Positions 18,043 to 25,877 of a stretch of 64,000 bases of DNA are shown piece after piece. The DNA is taken from contig CAVPHV010000014.1 of NCBI GenBank assembly GCA_963704825.1, positions 558,001 to 622,000 on the forward strand, read 5' to 3'. A model generated the notes under the pieces. The model was not told the origin of the DNA and searched no databases. It saw nothing but the letters and a program-made list of their open reading frames with translations. Position 1 is the first letter of the stretch; every line of letters starts with the position of its first letter. This DNA comes from CAVPHV01 sp963704825 (lineage in GTDB: Bacteria; Actinomycetota; Acidimicrobiia; Spongiisociales; UBA5794). A program made the position numbers and the translations under genes.

Positions 18043-19611
18043 ATGCGGGAACTACGCACCGCATCTTCCACAATTGATAGATACCTCTACCAGGACTTCT
18101 TCATGGCCGCGGGAGAAGCCCTGCTGATCCTGGACGAGGACGACTGTATCGTCGACGCCAATCCCGCTGCTCAACGGCTCCTCGGGATCGACGACCTGAC
18201 CGGCCCGGGCACTCCATTCATCGACCTGTTTGCCGGATACGCTGCGTACGGGCTCGAGAGTTCGTTGCGGGCCGCCAATGCCCGGCGCTGGGCCGACAAC
18301 GAACCCATTGTTGTGTGGGCGCGCACCAGCCGTCAGGTGCCGGTGGAACTCTCGATGTCGCCGATGACGGCCGCGTCGAATCCACAGGCCGTGACCGTGG
18401 TCATCCGCGACCGTAGCGACGCGGTGGCGGCCGAGATGCGGCTCCTCGGCGAAGAACAGCTCTACCGCACCCTCTTCAATCGCGCTCCGGTCGCCTTGCG
18501 GGAGGAGGACTTCTCCGAGGTCGGCGCCTGGATCGAAGGCCTCAAGGCGCAGGGCGTCACCGACATCAGGCGCTATCTCGCAGAGCATCCCGACGAGGGC
18601 ATCGACGCGATCTTCACCATTCACACCCGCCAGGTGAACCCCGCCTGCGTGACCCTCGTGAACGCCCCTAACGTCGAGGCAATCAAGGCCGGGTTCCGAC
18701 GAGACGAGCTGACCCCGGAGGTTACGGAGTCGTTCTTCGACCAGTTCGTCACGATCTTCGAGGGACGGTCTCACCATGAGGCGGAGTTCGTTGGTCGCAA
18801 TTTCCAAGATGAGGCCTTCGAGTGCAAGATCAGCTGGACGATTCCGACGGTGGACGGTCGATACGACCTGAGCCGGATCGTGGTTGCGCTCCTCGACATC
18901 ACCGGCGTGCGGGCAGCTGAGCGTCGCTTGCAGAAGCTGGTCCACGACAAGGATCGATTCATTGCGTCGGTCAGCCACGAGCTACGCACGCCGTTGGCTG
19001 CCGTGCTCGGACTGAGCGAAGAGCTGGCGACGCGCTGGGATGACTTTGAGCCCGAGGAGACGCAGAGTCTGATCGGGCTCGTCGCCGCCCAAGCCGCCGA
19101 CCTGTCGATCCTCGTCGAGGACCTGCTCTTGGCGGCGAAGCTCGAGATGGGGGATGTGCCCTTCCAGGAGCAGGTTGTCGATCTGGACAACGAGTGCCGA
19201 GCCGCGGTCGCCGACTGCAAGCGGCTGGAACTGCCGCATCGTGAACTGACCGAGATCCACCGCAAGGTCTCGGTACTCGGTGATCCCGGGCGAGTTCGCC
19301 AAATCCTGCGCAATCTCATCACGAACGCCCTGCGATACGGTGGTGACCACGTGACGATCGAGACGGTGGCCGGGCCACGAACGTCGGTTGTCGTGCGCGA
19401 TGACGGTGACGGGATTCCTCTCGAGCAGAGGGAAGAGATCTTCGCTCCCTACCATCGCGTCGGCGGGCGGGGCGACACCGTGCTCGGCTCGCTCGGGCTC
19501 GGCCTCACCATCTCGCGGCAACTCGCTCGCCTCATGGGTGGCGACCTGACGTACGCCTACACCGACGGCCACAGCGTCTTCACCCTCTACCTGCGCCCGG
19601 TCGACGAGTAG
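18043..19611 (+). CDS. PAS-domain sensor histidine kinase
   Basis: Sensor kinase of 522 aa without obvious transmembrane helices, so probably cytoplasmic. An N-terminal PAS domain (LLILDEDDCIVDANPAAQRL) is followed by a second divergent PAS-like module that starts LFNRAPVALREEDFSEV and carries TDIRRYLAEHP. The HisKA motif is FIASVSHELRTPLAAVLGLS, with phospho-accepting His ~312. The HATPase domain shows N-box QILRNLITNALRYGGD, G1 VRDDGDGIP and G2 LGSLGLGLTISRQLA. The ATG at 18043 follows AGGGGAG. No response regulator gene is adjacent, so it is an orphan kinase. Confidence 0.88.
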   Translation: MRELRTASSTIDRYLYQDFFMAAGEALLILDEDDCIVDANPAAQRLLGIDDLTGPGTPFIDLFAGYAAYGLESSLRAANARRWADNEPIVVWARTSRQVPVELSMSPMTAASNPQAVTVVIRDRSDAVAAEMRLLGEEQLYRTLFNRAPVALREEDFSEVGAWIEGLKAQGVTDIRRYLAEHPDEGIDAIFTIHTRQVNPACVTLVNAPNVEAIKAGFRRDELTPEVTESFFDQFVTIFEGRSHHEAEFVGRNFQDEAFECKISWTIPTVDGRYDLSRIVVALLDITGVRAAERRLQKLVHDKDRFIASVSHELRTPLAAVLGLSEELATRWDDFEPEETQSLIGLVAAQAADLSILVEDLLLAAKLEMGDVPFQEQVVDLDNECRAAVADCKRLELPHRELTEIHRKVSVLGDPGRVRQILRNLITNALRYGGDHVTIETVAGPRTSVVVRDDGDGIPLEQREEIFAPYHRVGGRGDTVLGSLGLGLTISRQLARLMGGDLTYAYTDGHSVFTLYLRPVDE

Positions 19612-19697
19612 GCCCGACGGGCAACCCTTCGCGGGCTGCTCCGGTGGTGTTCGGGGGCTTCTAGCATCTCTCATTCAACCCACAGGGGAGGTCATCC

Positions 19698-21137
19698 TTG
19701 TTCGAGTATGCCGCGGCTGCCGTCGAAGGGGCGCTGGCTGCCGGAGCCGCCTACGCCGACGCCCGGGTCGTCCTGACCAGGACCGAGAGCATCGACGTCC
19801 TCAACCAAGCAGTGGAATCGGTTGATCACACCGAGTCGGCGGGGGTCGGGGTCAGGGCGCTGATCGGCTCCTCATGGGGCTTCTACGCCACTGCCGATTT
19901 GACCGAACGTTCCGCCCGTGACGCCGGGGCCATGGCGTCTGCGATCGCCCGTGCCTCGGCGCTGGTGCCCGGTGCCCCACTCGAACTTGCCGATGTGCCC
20001 ATCACGCAGACGACGTGGGAGACGCCTCACGTCGAGGATCCGTTCTCTGTCCCGCTGGCGGAGAAGGTCGATCTGCTCATCGGAGTCACCGCCACGATGC
20101 AAGCGGTGCCCGGCATCGCGCTGGGGCGCGGCAGCCTCGGCTTCTTCGACACGAACAAGTGGTTCGTGTCGTCGCAGGGTCACCGGATCCACCAGCATCT
20201 CGTCGAGTCCGGCGGCGGCTTCGATGCGACGGCCGTCGGTGAGGTTGAGACCCAGCGCCGGTCATATCCGCAGTCGTTCGGCCAGTACGAAACCGGTGGC
20301 TACGAGGTGATCCGCAGGTGGGATTTCCCGGCAAACGCTCAGCGGGTCGCCGAGGAGGCCGCCGCATTGCTGTCGGCGCCCGAGATGGAGGAGGCGGAGA
20401 AGTCGCTCATCCTCGAGGGTTCGCAACTGGCGCTGCAGATCCACGAATCGGTGGGTCACGCCATCGAACTCGACCGGATTCTGGGGTGGGAAGCGGCCTT
20501 TGCCGGCACGTCGCATCTCGAACTCGACAAGCTCAACACCCACCGCTACGGGTCCGAGATCATGAACATCACAGCCGATGCCACCTTGGCCGGCTCGCTC
20601 GGCAGTTTTGGCTTCGATGACGAAGGCACCCCGGCCCAATCGGTCGATATCGTGAGGGAGGGCAGGTGGGTCGGCGTGTTGTCGGGCCGGGACTCGGCCG
20701 CGCTCGCCGGTGTTGCCCCGGGCGGGATGGTTCGGGGTGACGGCTTCAATCGACTCCCCATGGTGCGCATGACCAACGTCGGCCTGCTCCCCGGCGATTC
20801 GTCACTCGACGAGATCATCGCCGAAACCCGCGACGGCGTGTACATGGCAACCAATCGGTCGTGGTCGATCGACGATCGACGGCTCAACTTCCAATTTGGA
20901 TGCGAGATCGCCTGGGAGGTCAAGAACGGAAAACTGGGGCGGATGGTGCGCAATCCGACCTACACGGGGATCACTCCCCAATTCTGGGGTGGCCTGGACA
21001 TGCTCGCCGGTGCGGATGAGATGGTGTACTGGGGAACGCCGAATTGCGGGAAGGGCCAGCCGATGCAGATCGGCCACACCGGGCATCCGGCCGCTCCCGG
21101 CAGATTTGCGGACGTCAGAGTGGGGGTGCGCGGATGA
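19698..21137 (+). CDS. tldD: TldD metalloprotease subunit
   Basis: 479-aa member of the TldD/PmbA (modulator of DNA gyrase) family. With TldE it forms a heterodimeric zinc protease that degrades unfolded peptides and matures some modified peptides. The zinc site HESVGH (HExxxH, His249) is intact, followed by ELDRILGWEAAFAG. The start is a TTG behind AGGGGAGG, giving LFEYAAAAVEGALAAGAAYA. A TAGCAT -10-like element lies about 40 bp upstream. Its stop overlaps the tldE start by ATGA. Confidence 0.92.
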   Translation: MFEYAAAAVEGALAAGAAYADARVVLTRTESIDVLNQAVESVDHTESAGVGVRALIGSSWGFYATADLTERSARDAGAMASAIARASALVPGAPLELADVPITQTTWETPHVEDPFSVPLAEKVDLLIGVTATMQAVPGIALGRGSLGFFDTNKWFVSSQGHRIHQHLVESGGGFDATAVGEVETQRRSYPQSFGQYETGGYEVIRRWDFPANAQRVAEEAAALLSAPEMEEAEKSLILEGSQLALQIHESVGHAIELDRILGWEAAFAGTSHLELDKLNTHRYGSEIMNITADATLAGSLGSFGFDDEGTPAQSVDIVREGRWVGVLSGRDSAALAGVAPGGMVRGDGFNRLPMVRMTNVGLLPGDSSLDEIIAETRDGVYMATNRSWSIDDRRLNFQFGCEIAWEVKNGKLGRMVRNPTYTGITPQFWGGLDMLAGADEMVYWGTPNCGKGQPMQIGHTGHPAAPGRFADVRVGVRG

Positions 21138-22465
21138 GCGCCGAGCAAGACATCGCAGAGCAGGTTCTCGAACTCGTCGGCTCGGCCGCCGAGGCAGAAG
21201 TCACCGTCAACGCCGGTACGTCGTCGCTGACCCGATTCGCCAACTCGTTCATTCACCAGAACGTCGGAGAGGAGGGAGTGACCGTATCGCTGCGCCTGAC
21301 GGTGGATGGGAGAGTTGCTTCGGGAACAACGACGAACCTGGATGCCGAGTCGCTCGACCGGTTCGTCGCCGACACGACCGAGGCGGCTCGGGTGCAACCG
21401 GTTGATCCCGATTGGCCCGGCTTGGTTGCTCCCACTGAGGTACCTCGGTTGGAGCACTTCGATTCTGCCACCGCCGACGCCTCGCCTGAGATACGGGCGG
21501 CGCAGGTGAAAGCCTTCGTCGATGCCGCCCCCGAGATGTCGGCCGCCGGGTATTGCGAGACGGCCGGGGTGGACGTCGTCTTCGCCAACAGCGCCGGTCA
21601 CCGGGCCACGGGCCGCTACAGCCGTGCCATTCTCGACGGTATCCAGCAGACGCCCACGTCGTCGGGTTCGGGTCACGCGGCCGGCGTCGGATTGGGGGCC
21701 ATCGACGCCGCAACCACGGGCGCCCTGGCAGCGCAACGGGCGCGCGACGGTGCCGTCACGTTCGACACGAAGCCGGGGGAGTACGAGGTGGTCCTCGCTC
21801 CTGAGTGCGTTGCGACGATTGCCGTCTTCCTCTCGGTGTACGGCTTCAACGCCAAGGCAGCGCTCGAAGGCCAGTCGTTCGCCCGGGTGGGGGCGGCCCA
21901 ATTCGATCCGAGCATCACCCTGGTTGACGATGTCGCCGACCCGCGGGCTCTCGGCGTTGCGTTTGATACCGAGGGGACACCAAAGCAGCGGCTGGCGTTG
22001 ATCGATGGTGGCGTGACCAGCTCGTTGGCGCACGATCGCCGAACCGCTCGCAAGGCAGGGACGGTTTCCACCGGTCATGCCACGGCGGGCTCCGATGTGT
22101 GGGGGCCCATCGCCCACACCCTCTTCCTGGAGGAGGGGCCGGAAGCCGTGGACGACATGATCGCGGCCGTCGAGCGCGGTATCTACGTGGCCACCTTCAA
22201 CTACTGCAGGGTGCTCGATCCCAAGTCGCTGGTCGTCACCGGCCTCACCCGCAACGGGACCTTCGTGATCGAGAACGGCCGGATCACCGGCGCGGTCTCC
22301 AACCTGCGGTTCACGCAATCGTTTGTTGCTGCCCTCGGCCCGGGCAACGTTGCGGGGATCGGGAACGATGCCCGCTTCGGTCATTCGGAATTTGGCCCCG
22401 GCATGGCGCATGTGCCTTCGCTGCGGCTCGTTGCGTGGAACTTCACCGGCGGGGCCGACGGCTGA
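21134..22465 (+). CDS. tldE: TldE/PmbA protease subunit
   Basis: 443-aa partner subunit of TldD that lacks the HExxxH motif, as expected for TldE. The ATG at 21134 overlaps the tldD TGA. Family features include the N-terminal segment SLTRFANSFIHQNVGEEGVT, central RYSRAILDGIQQTPT, and the C-terminal glycine-rich region NGTFVIENGRITGAVSNLRF. Adjacent tldD-tldE pairs often accompany genes for ribosomally made modified peptides. I saw no precursor peptide beside them here. Confidence 0.9.
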   Translation: MSAEQDIAEQVLELVGSAAEAEVTVNAGTSSLTRFANSFIHQNVGEEGVTVSLRLTVDGRVASGTTTNLDAESLDRFVADTTEAARVQPVDPDWPGLVAPTEVPRLEHFDSATADASPEIRAAQVKAFVDAAPEMSAAGYCETAGVDVVFANSAGHRATGRYSRAILDGIQQTPTSSGSGHAAGVGLGAIDAATTGALAAQRARDGAVTFDTKPGEYEVVLAPECVATIAVFLSVYGFNAKAALEGQSFARVGAAQFDPSITLVDDVADPRALGVAFDTEGTPKQRLALIDGGVTSSLAHDRRTARKAGTVSTGHATAGSDVWGPIAHTLFLEEGPEAVDDMIAAVERGIYVATFNYCRVLDPKSLVVTGLTRNGTFVIENGRITGAVSNLRFTQSFVAALGPGNVAGIGNDARFGHSEFGPGMAHVPSLRLVAWNFTGGADG

Positions 22466-22674
22466 TGCGGTGGCGCGACCCGCTGCGTCCCATTGCGGAA
22501 TTTGCCGATCCGGCAGATGCCGACCACGCCTGGGCGCGTCTGCAAGAGCACGAAATCCCGGCAAGCGTCATCACCGACCCTGCCGTCCTCGGCCAGGACG
22601 CGGTCACCCGGGTGTGGGTGGCCCGCAGCCGGGTCGAAGAGGCGCAACTGGCCATTGCCGACCTGATGCGCTGA
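22465..22674 (+). CDS. Small DUF2007-like protein
   Basis: 69-aa protein whose ATG shares a base with the tldE stop (TGATG), so it is probably translationally coupled. The pattern HAWARLQEHEIPASVITDPA, then VWVARSRVEEAQLAIADL, matches the short alpha-beta DUF2007 'putative signal transducing protein' family, in which two such segments form a ferredoxin-like half. Function unknown. The family assignment comes from remembered pattern only. Confidence 0.6.
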   Translation: MRWRDPLRPIAEFADPADADHAWARLQEHEIPASVITDPAVLGQDAVTRVWVARSRVEEAQLAIADLMR

Positions 22675-22711
22675 GCCGCAACGATTGTCCACGAGGTCTC
22701 GGTCCGTGGAA

Positions 22712-23149
22712 TCAGACGGCGATAGGTCCCTCGGACTCGCTGCGGTCGTGATCGTGGTCGTGTTCATGGTCGTGACCTTCGCCTTCGCCATCTTCGGACT
22801 CGGCGATCTGGCGGCGGACGTCGTCCATGTCGAGCGCTTGCGCCTGCTCGATGAGATCCCGCAGCGCCGGCTCGGGGAGGGCGCCGGGCTGAGAGAAGAT
22901 GCCGATCTGATCCCGGAAGATCATCAGCGTCGGAATCGAGCGGATGTTGAAGTAGGCCGCCAACTCCTGCTGCGCCTCCGTGTCGACCTTGGCGAAGACG
23001 ACGTCAGGGTGGTCGGCCGACACCGTCTCGTAGACCGGAGCAAACATCTTGCAAGGTCCGCACCAGTCGGCCCAGAAGTCGACCAGCACCATGTCGTTGT
23101 CGACGATCGTCGACTCAAAGCTGTCTTTTGTAAGTTCAACGGTTGCCAC
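22712..23149 (-). CDS. Thioredoxin with His/Asp-rich C-terminal tail
   Basis: 145-aa thioredoxin. The redox motif WCGPC (Cys30, Cys33) sits in FWADWCGPCKM and the cis-Pro in SIPTLMIF. After the ~108-residue fold comes an acidic tail with GHDHEHDHDHD, a likely metal-binding stretch uncommon in housekeeping thioredoxins. The start is GTG behind GGAG. It is divergent from the cytochrome c maturation operon, and a perfect ATACCC-N4-GGGTAT palindrome lies 63 bp upstream. A role in metal or sulfur stress, or in reductant supply, is inferred from tail and operator only. Confidence 0.88.
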   Translation of the reverse strand: MATVELTKDSFESTIVDNDMVLVDFWADWCGPCKMFAPVYETVSADHPDVVFAKVDTEAQQELAAYFNIRSIPTLMIFRDQIGIFSQPGALPEPALRDLIEQAQALDMDDVRRQIAESEDGEGEGHDHEHDHDHDRSESEGPIAV

Positions 23150-23212
23150 TGAGTTATCTCCAATTCAAGTGCGTATCGTCGTCTCAACCACTACCGGCCT
23201 CCATTATTCCAC

Positions 23213-23228
23213 ATACCCAGGGGGGTAT
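23213..23228. promoter_or_regulatory. ATACCC-N4-GGGTAT palindrome, CsoR/CstR-like operator candidate
   Basis: A perfect inverted repeat (ATACCC AGGG GGGTAT) between the divergent thioredoxin and ccmA genes. On the thioredoxin strand an AATAAT -10-like element (23203-23208) lies right after it, so the palindrome would fill the -35/-10 spacer. The shape resembles operators of the CsoR/CstR (copper or persulfide sensing) family. No such regulator is in the window. Confidence 0.5.
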
Positions 23229-23264
23229 ATCCGTTTTCGGCTCAGGCGCCTCTCTTTCGGCCCC

Positions 23265-23270
23265 TACACT
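23265..23270 (+). promoter_or_regulatory. -10 element of a leaderless promoter, ccmA
   Basis: TACACT followed by eight bases and the GTG start of ccmA at 23279. No ribosome-binding site is visible. Confidence 0.45.
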
Positions 23271-23278
23271 CGCGGTCC

Positions 23279-23923
23279 GTGAGCTCTCACGATCCCCTGA
23301 TCGACCTGCGCGGGGTGGGCGCCCGGATGGGGGCGACCACCATTCTGCGCGATGTCGACGTCAGCGTTCTACCCGGGGAGGCGGTCGGGCTGTTCGGCGC
23401 AAACGGTGCGGGCAAGACCACCCTGCTACGGATCCTCGCCACTCTGCTGGCGCCGTCCGAGGGTGACGGCACCATCCTCGGTGCCTCCGTGACGGGGCCC
23501 GACCGCTACGAGGTGCGGCCCCAGATCGGGCTGATCGGTCACGTCCCGGCTCTCTATCCGGAGCTGACATTGCGTGAGAACCTCCAGTTTGCGGCTCGGA
23601 TCGGGGGGCAATCCGATCAGCGGGTCGGAGAGGTGCTGGCAACAGTCGGACTTGCCGATGCGGCCGAGCGCCGGGTAGCGGCGTGTTCCTACGGGATGCA
23701 ACGCCGGGCAGAGTTCGCCCGGGAACTGATGCGGGCTCCCGACCTCCTGCTGCTCGACGAGCCGCACACTGCGCTCGATGCCGCCGCGGTCGAACTTGTC
23801 GGCCACATCACCGCCGGGGTTGCGGCTCGGGGCGGCGCCGCGGTAGTCGTTTCACACGACCGGACCAGGGTTGCCCCAATGGTGACCCGCTCGTTGGAGA
23901 TCGCCGGGGGGACCATCCGGTGA
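23279..23923 (+). CDS. ccmA: Heme exporter ATPase CcmA
   Basis: ABC ATPase of 214 aa, first gene of the System I cytochrome c maturation operon. Walker A is GANGAGKTTLLRIL, the signature is the CcmA-like CSYGMQRRAEFARELM, and Walker B is LLLLDEPHTALD. With CcmB, CcmC and CcmD it releases heme-loaded CcmE. The GTG start at 23279 has no Shine-Dalgarno but lies behind TACACT at leaderless spacing. The stop overlaps ccmB by GTGA. Confidence 0.9.
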   Translation: MSSHDPLIDLRGVGARMGATTILRDVDVSVLPGEAVGLFGANGAGKTTLLRILATLLAPSEGDGTILGASVTGPDRYEVRPQIGLIGHVPALYPELTLRENLQFAARIGGQSDQRVGEVLATVGLADAAERRVAACSYGMQRRAEFARELMRAPDLLLLDEPHTALDAAAVELVGHITAGVAARGGAAVVVSHDRTRVAPMVTRSLEIAGGTIR

Positions 23924-24588
23924 GCAGCATCCCCACTCAGATGGCTGCAGTGACCCGGCGCGACCTCGAACGCGAGCGTCGCACCGGAGAAGTGCTGTGG
24001 ATCACGATTCCTTTTGGAGCGATCGCCCTGATCCTCGTGCCGATGGCGGTGGGCGCCGATGTGCCGCTCCTACGCCAGATCGGGCCCGGCCTCTACTGGG
24101 TGGTTGTCATGCTCTTTGGGGTGCTCATCGCGGTGCGGCGCACCAGCATGGAAACTCCGGCGCAACGTGATCTGCTTGCCCTGCTCGGGATCGACCCCGC
24201 CGCGGTATTCGGCGGAAGGGCGATGGCGAGTGGTCTGATGCTGCTGGTCTTCGAGCTCATCGTCGGTGTGGTTGCGGTCTTGTTCTACGACATCGACCTG
24301 AGCGGTTGGCCTTGGCTAATGCTCGTTTTGCCCCTGGCCGCCGCCGGACTGGCTGCGCTGGGCACCATTGCGGGCTCGATCGCCACGAACGCAGCCGTCG
24401 GCCCCGCCTTGATCCCGCTGATCGTTGCGCCGCTGGCCGTTCCCCTTCTGCTGGCGGCGTCCGAAATCGTCGAGGGGTTGCGCACCGACACCGGTATCCT
24501 GCGCTGGCTGCTCCTCATGGTCATCGTCGACCTGGTGCTTTGCATCGCCGGGGTCGTGACCGCCCGCCCGCTACAGGAGACTCAATGA
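23920..24588 (+). CDS. ccmB: Heme exporter membrane subunit CcmB
   Basis: 222-aa membrane protein with about six helices, the usual CcmB length. The GTG at 23920 overlaps the ccmA stop. Recognisable segments are RRDLERERRTGEVLW near the N-terminus, ERRT-type loop, and MSMETPAQRDLLALLG-like region after the third helix (here TSMETPAQRDLLALL). The longer open frame upstream lies inside ccmA and was excluded. Partner of CcmA and CcmC. Confidence 0.85.
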   Translation: MSSIPTQMAAVTRRDLERERRTGEVLWITIPFGAIALILVPMAVGADVPLLRQIGPGLYWVVVMLFGVLIAVRRTSMETPAQRDLLALLGIDPAAVFGGRAMASGLMLLVFELIVGVVAVLFYDIDLSGWPWLMLVLPLAAAGLAALGTIAGSIATNAAVGPALIPLIVAPLAVPLLLAASEIVEGLRTDTGILRWLLLMVIVDLVLCIAGVVTARPLQETQ

Positions 24589-25334
24589 CCAACGCGTCGA
24601 GCGACGCGAACACAATGCGGTGGCTGGATCTGGCGACCGTCGGAGCGCTCCTGGTTGCGCTCGGCTTTGCGCTGTTCAGCCCGCCCGACGTCGTCCAGGG
24701 CGACCTGACCCGGATGATGTACATCCACGTGCCGACCATCCTCGTGGCCTACGGCGCCTTCGCGGTGACCACCGTCGCCACCATTGCGTACCTCGTCACC
24801 AAGTCGCTCAAGTGGGACACCATTGCCGCCTCATCGGCCGAGGTCGGAGTCGTCTTTCTCGGACTCGCCATCGCCACCGGCATGATCTGGGGCAAACCGG
24901 TGTGGGGCGTGTGGTGGACCTGGGACGCCCGCCTGACGACGACGGCCATCATGTTCTTCATCTATCTCGGCTATCTCGGCTTGCGCCGCTCGATCCCGGA
25001 TCCCGTGGCGAGGGCGCAACGCTCGGCCATCCTCGGCATCGTTGCTGTGGTTCAGATCCCGATCGTCCATTTCTCGGTGGTGTGGTGGAACGCACTCCAC
25101 CAGCCGCCGACCATCTTGCGGCCGGGCGACCCTCAGATCGACAGCCCGCTGCTCAGTGCGCTGCTGGTCGGTCTCGTTGCCTTCGCCATCGTCTACGTGT
25201 GGCTGTTGGTACGGCGGGTCCAGTTGGCCAACATCGACGATGAATTGGAGGCCCGCGACACGGCATCCGATGTGCCCCTGGCCGGTGAAGCGGTCTCCGC
25301 CCCCGACCTCTCCGACGGCGGGGTGGCGTCATGA
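24585..25334 (+). CDS. ccmC: Heme-handling protein CcmC
   Basis: 249-aa polytopic protein of the HemeHandling family. The Trp-rich WWD motif is clear: WGKPVWGVWWTWDARLTT. Conserved His residues occur in MYIHVPTI and VHFSVVWWNALHQP, the proposed heme ligands. CcmC loads heme onto the conserved His of CcmE. The ATG at 24585 overlaps the ccmB stop (ATGA) and its stop overlaps the small ccmD gene. A ~40-residue acidic C-terminal tail extends past the family core. Confidence 0.92.
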   Translation: MTNASSDANTMRWLDLATVGALLVALGFALFSPPDVVQGDLTRMMYIHVPTILVAYGAFAVTTVATIAYLVTKSLKWDTIAASSAEVGVVFLGLAIATGMIWGKPVWGVWWTWDARLTTTAIMFFIYLGYLGLRRSIPDPVARAQRSAILGIVAVVQIPIVHFSVVWWNALHQPPTILRPGDPQIDSPLLSALLVGLVAFAIVYVWLLVRRVQLANIDDELEARDTASDVPLAGEAVSAPDLSDGGVAS

Positions 25335-25453
25335 GTGACTGGGCCTGGGTCACGTTCGGCTACGTGGTGGTCTACGGCGGTGTCGTTGCCTACGGCGCCT
25401 CGCTGCTGTGGCGGATCGGCGTGGCGCGCCGCAAACTGAGGGCACGGGGTTGA
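25331..25453 (+). CDS. ccmD: Small membrane protein CcmD
   Basis: 40-aa single-helix protein: MSDWAWVTFGYVVVYGG start, a hydrophobic core, then a basic end (RRKLRARG). Length, topology, position between ccmC and ccmE, and the ATGA overlap with ccmC all fit CcmD, which releases holo-CcmE from CcmC. Sequence conservation in this family is low, so the call rests mainly on context. Confidence 0.8.
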   Translation: MSDWAWVTFGYVVVYGGVVAYGASLLWRIGVARRKLRARG

Positions 25454-25454
25454 T

Positions 25455-25877
25455 GTGAAGCGGTATTGGCGCTTCCTCGTTCCGGCCGCCCTGCTGGTGG
25501 TCGTGCTCGTTGTACTTCTCATCAACCTGTCGAGCAGCCTCGTGTACTTCATCACTCCTACCGAATTGATTGCCGCCGACCATGACGACACGGCGCGACG
25601 TCGACTGGGAGGTCAGGTCGTTTCCGGCAGCGTCGCCGAGGAGGTGGAGGGGGTCCGCTTCGAGGTCACCGACGGACGCGAGACCGTGATCGTCCACCAC
25701 GAAGGTGCGCCGCAGCAGTTGTTCCAGGAGGGCATCGGGGTGGTGGTCGAGGGAACCTGGAACGGGTCGGAATTCCACTCGGACGTGATGCTGGTCAAGC
25801 ACGACGAGCAGTACCGCACCGAGGACGGCACCGAGTACGACCACGAGAAGCTGGACGAGGATTCGGCGGCGCCATGA
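25455..25877 (+). CDS. ccmE: Heme chaperone CcmE
   Basis: 140-aa membrane-anchored OB-fold heme chaperone. One N-terminal helix is followed by the domain starting YFITPTELIA. The heme-binding motif is VKHDEQY (His116, Tyr120), the classical HxxxY type, so covalent heme attachment through His is expected. GTG at 25455 lies one base after the ccmD stop. The stop overlaps ccmF by ATGA. Confidence 0.92.
   Translation: MKRYWRFLVPAALLVVVLVVLLINLSSSLVYFITPTELIAADHDDTARRRLGGQVVSGSVAEEVEGVRFEVTDGRETVIVHHEGAPQQLFQEGIGVVVEGTWNGSEFHSDVMLVKHDEQYRTEDGTEYDHEKLDEDSAAP

Noticed and set aside
20960..22564. A 534-codon minus-strand open frame opposite tldD/tldE
   Set aside because: The plus-strand TldD zinc motif and TldE similarity are decisive; the antisense frame has no recognisable features.
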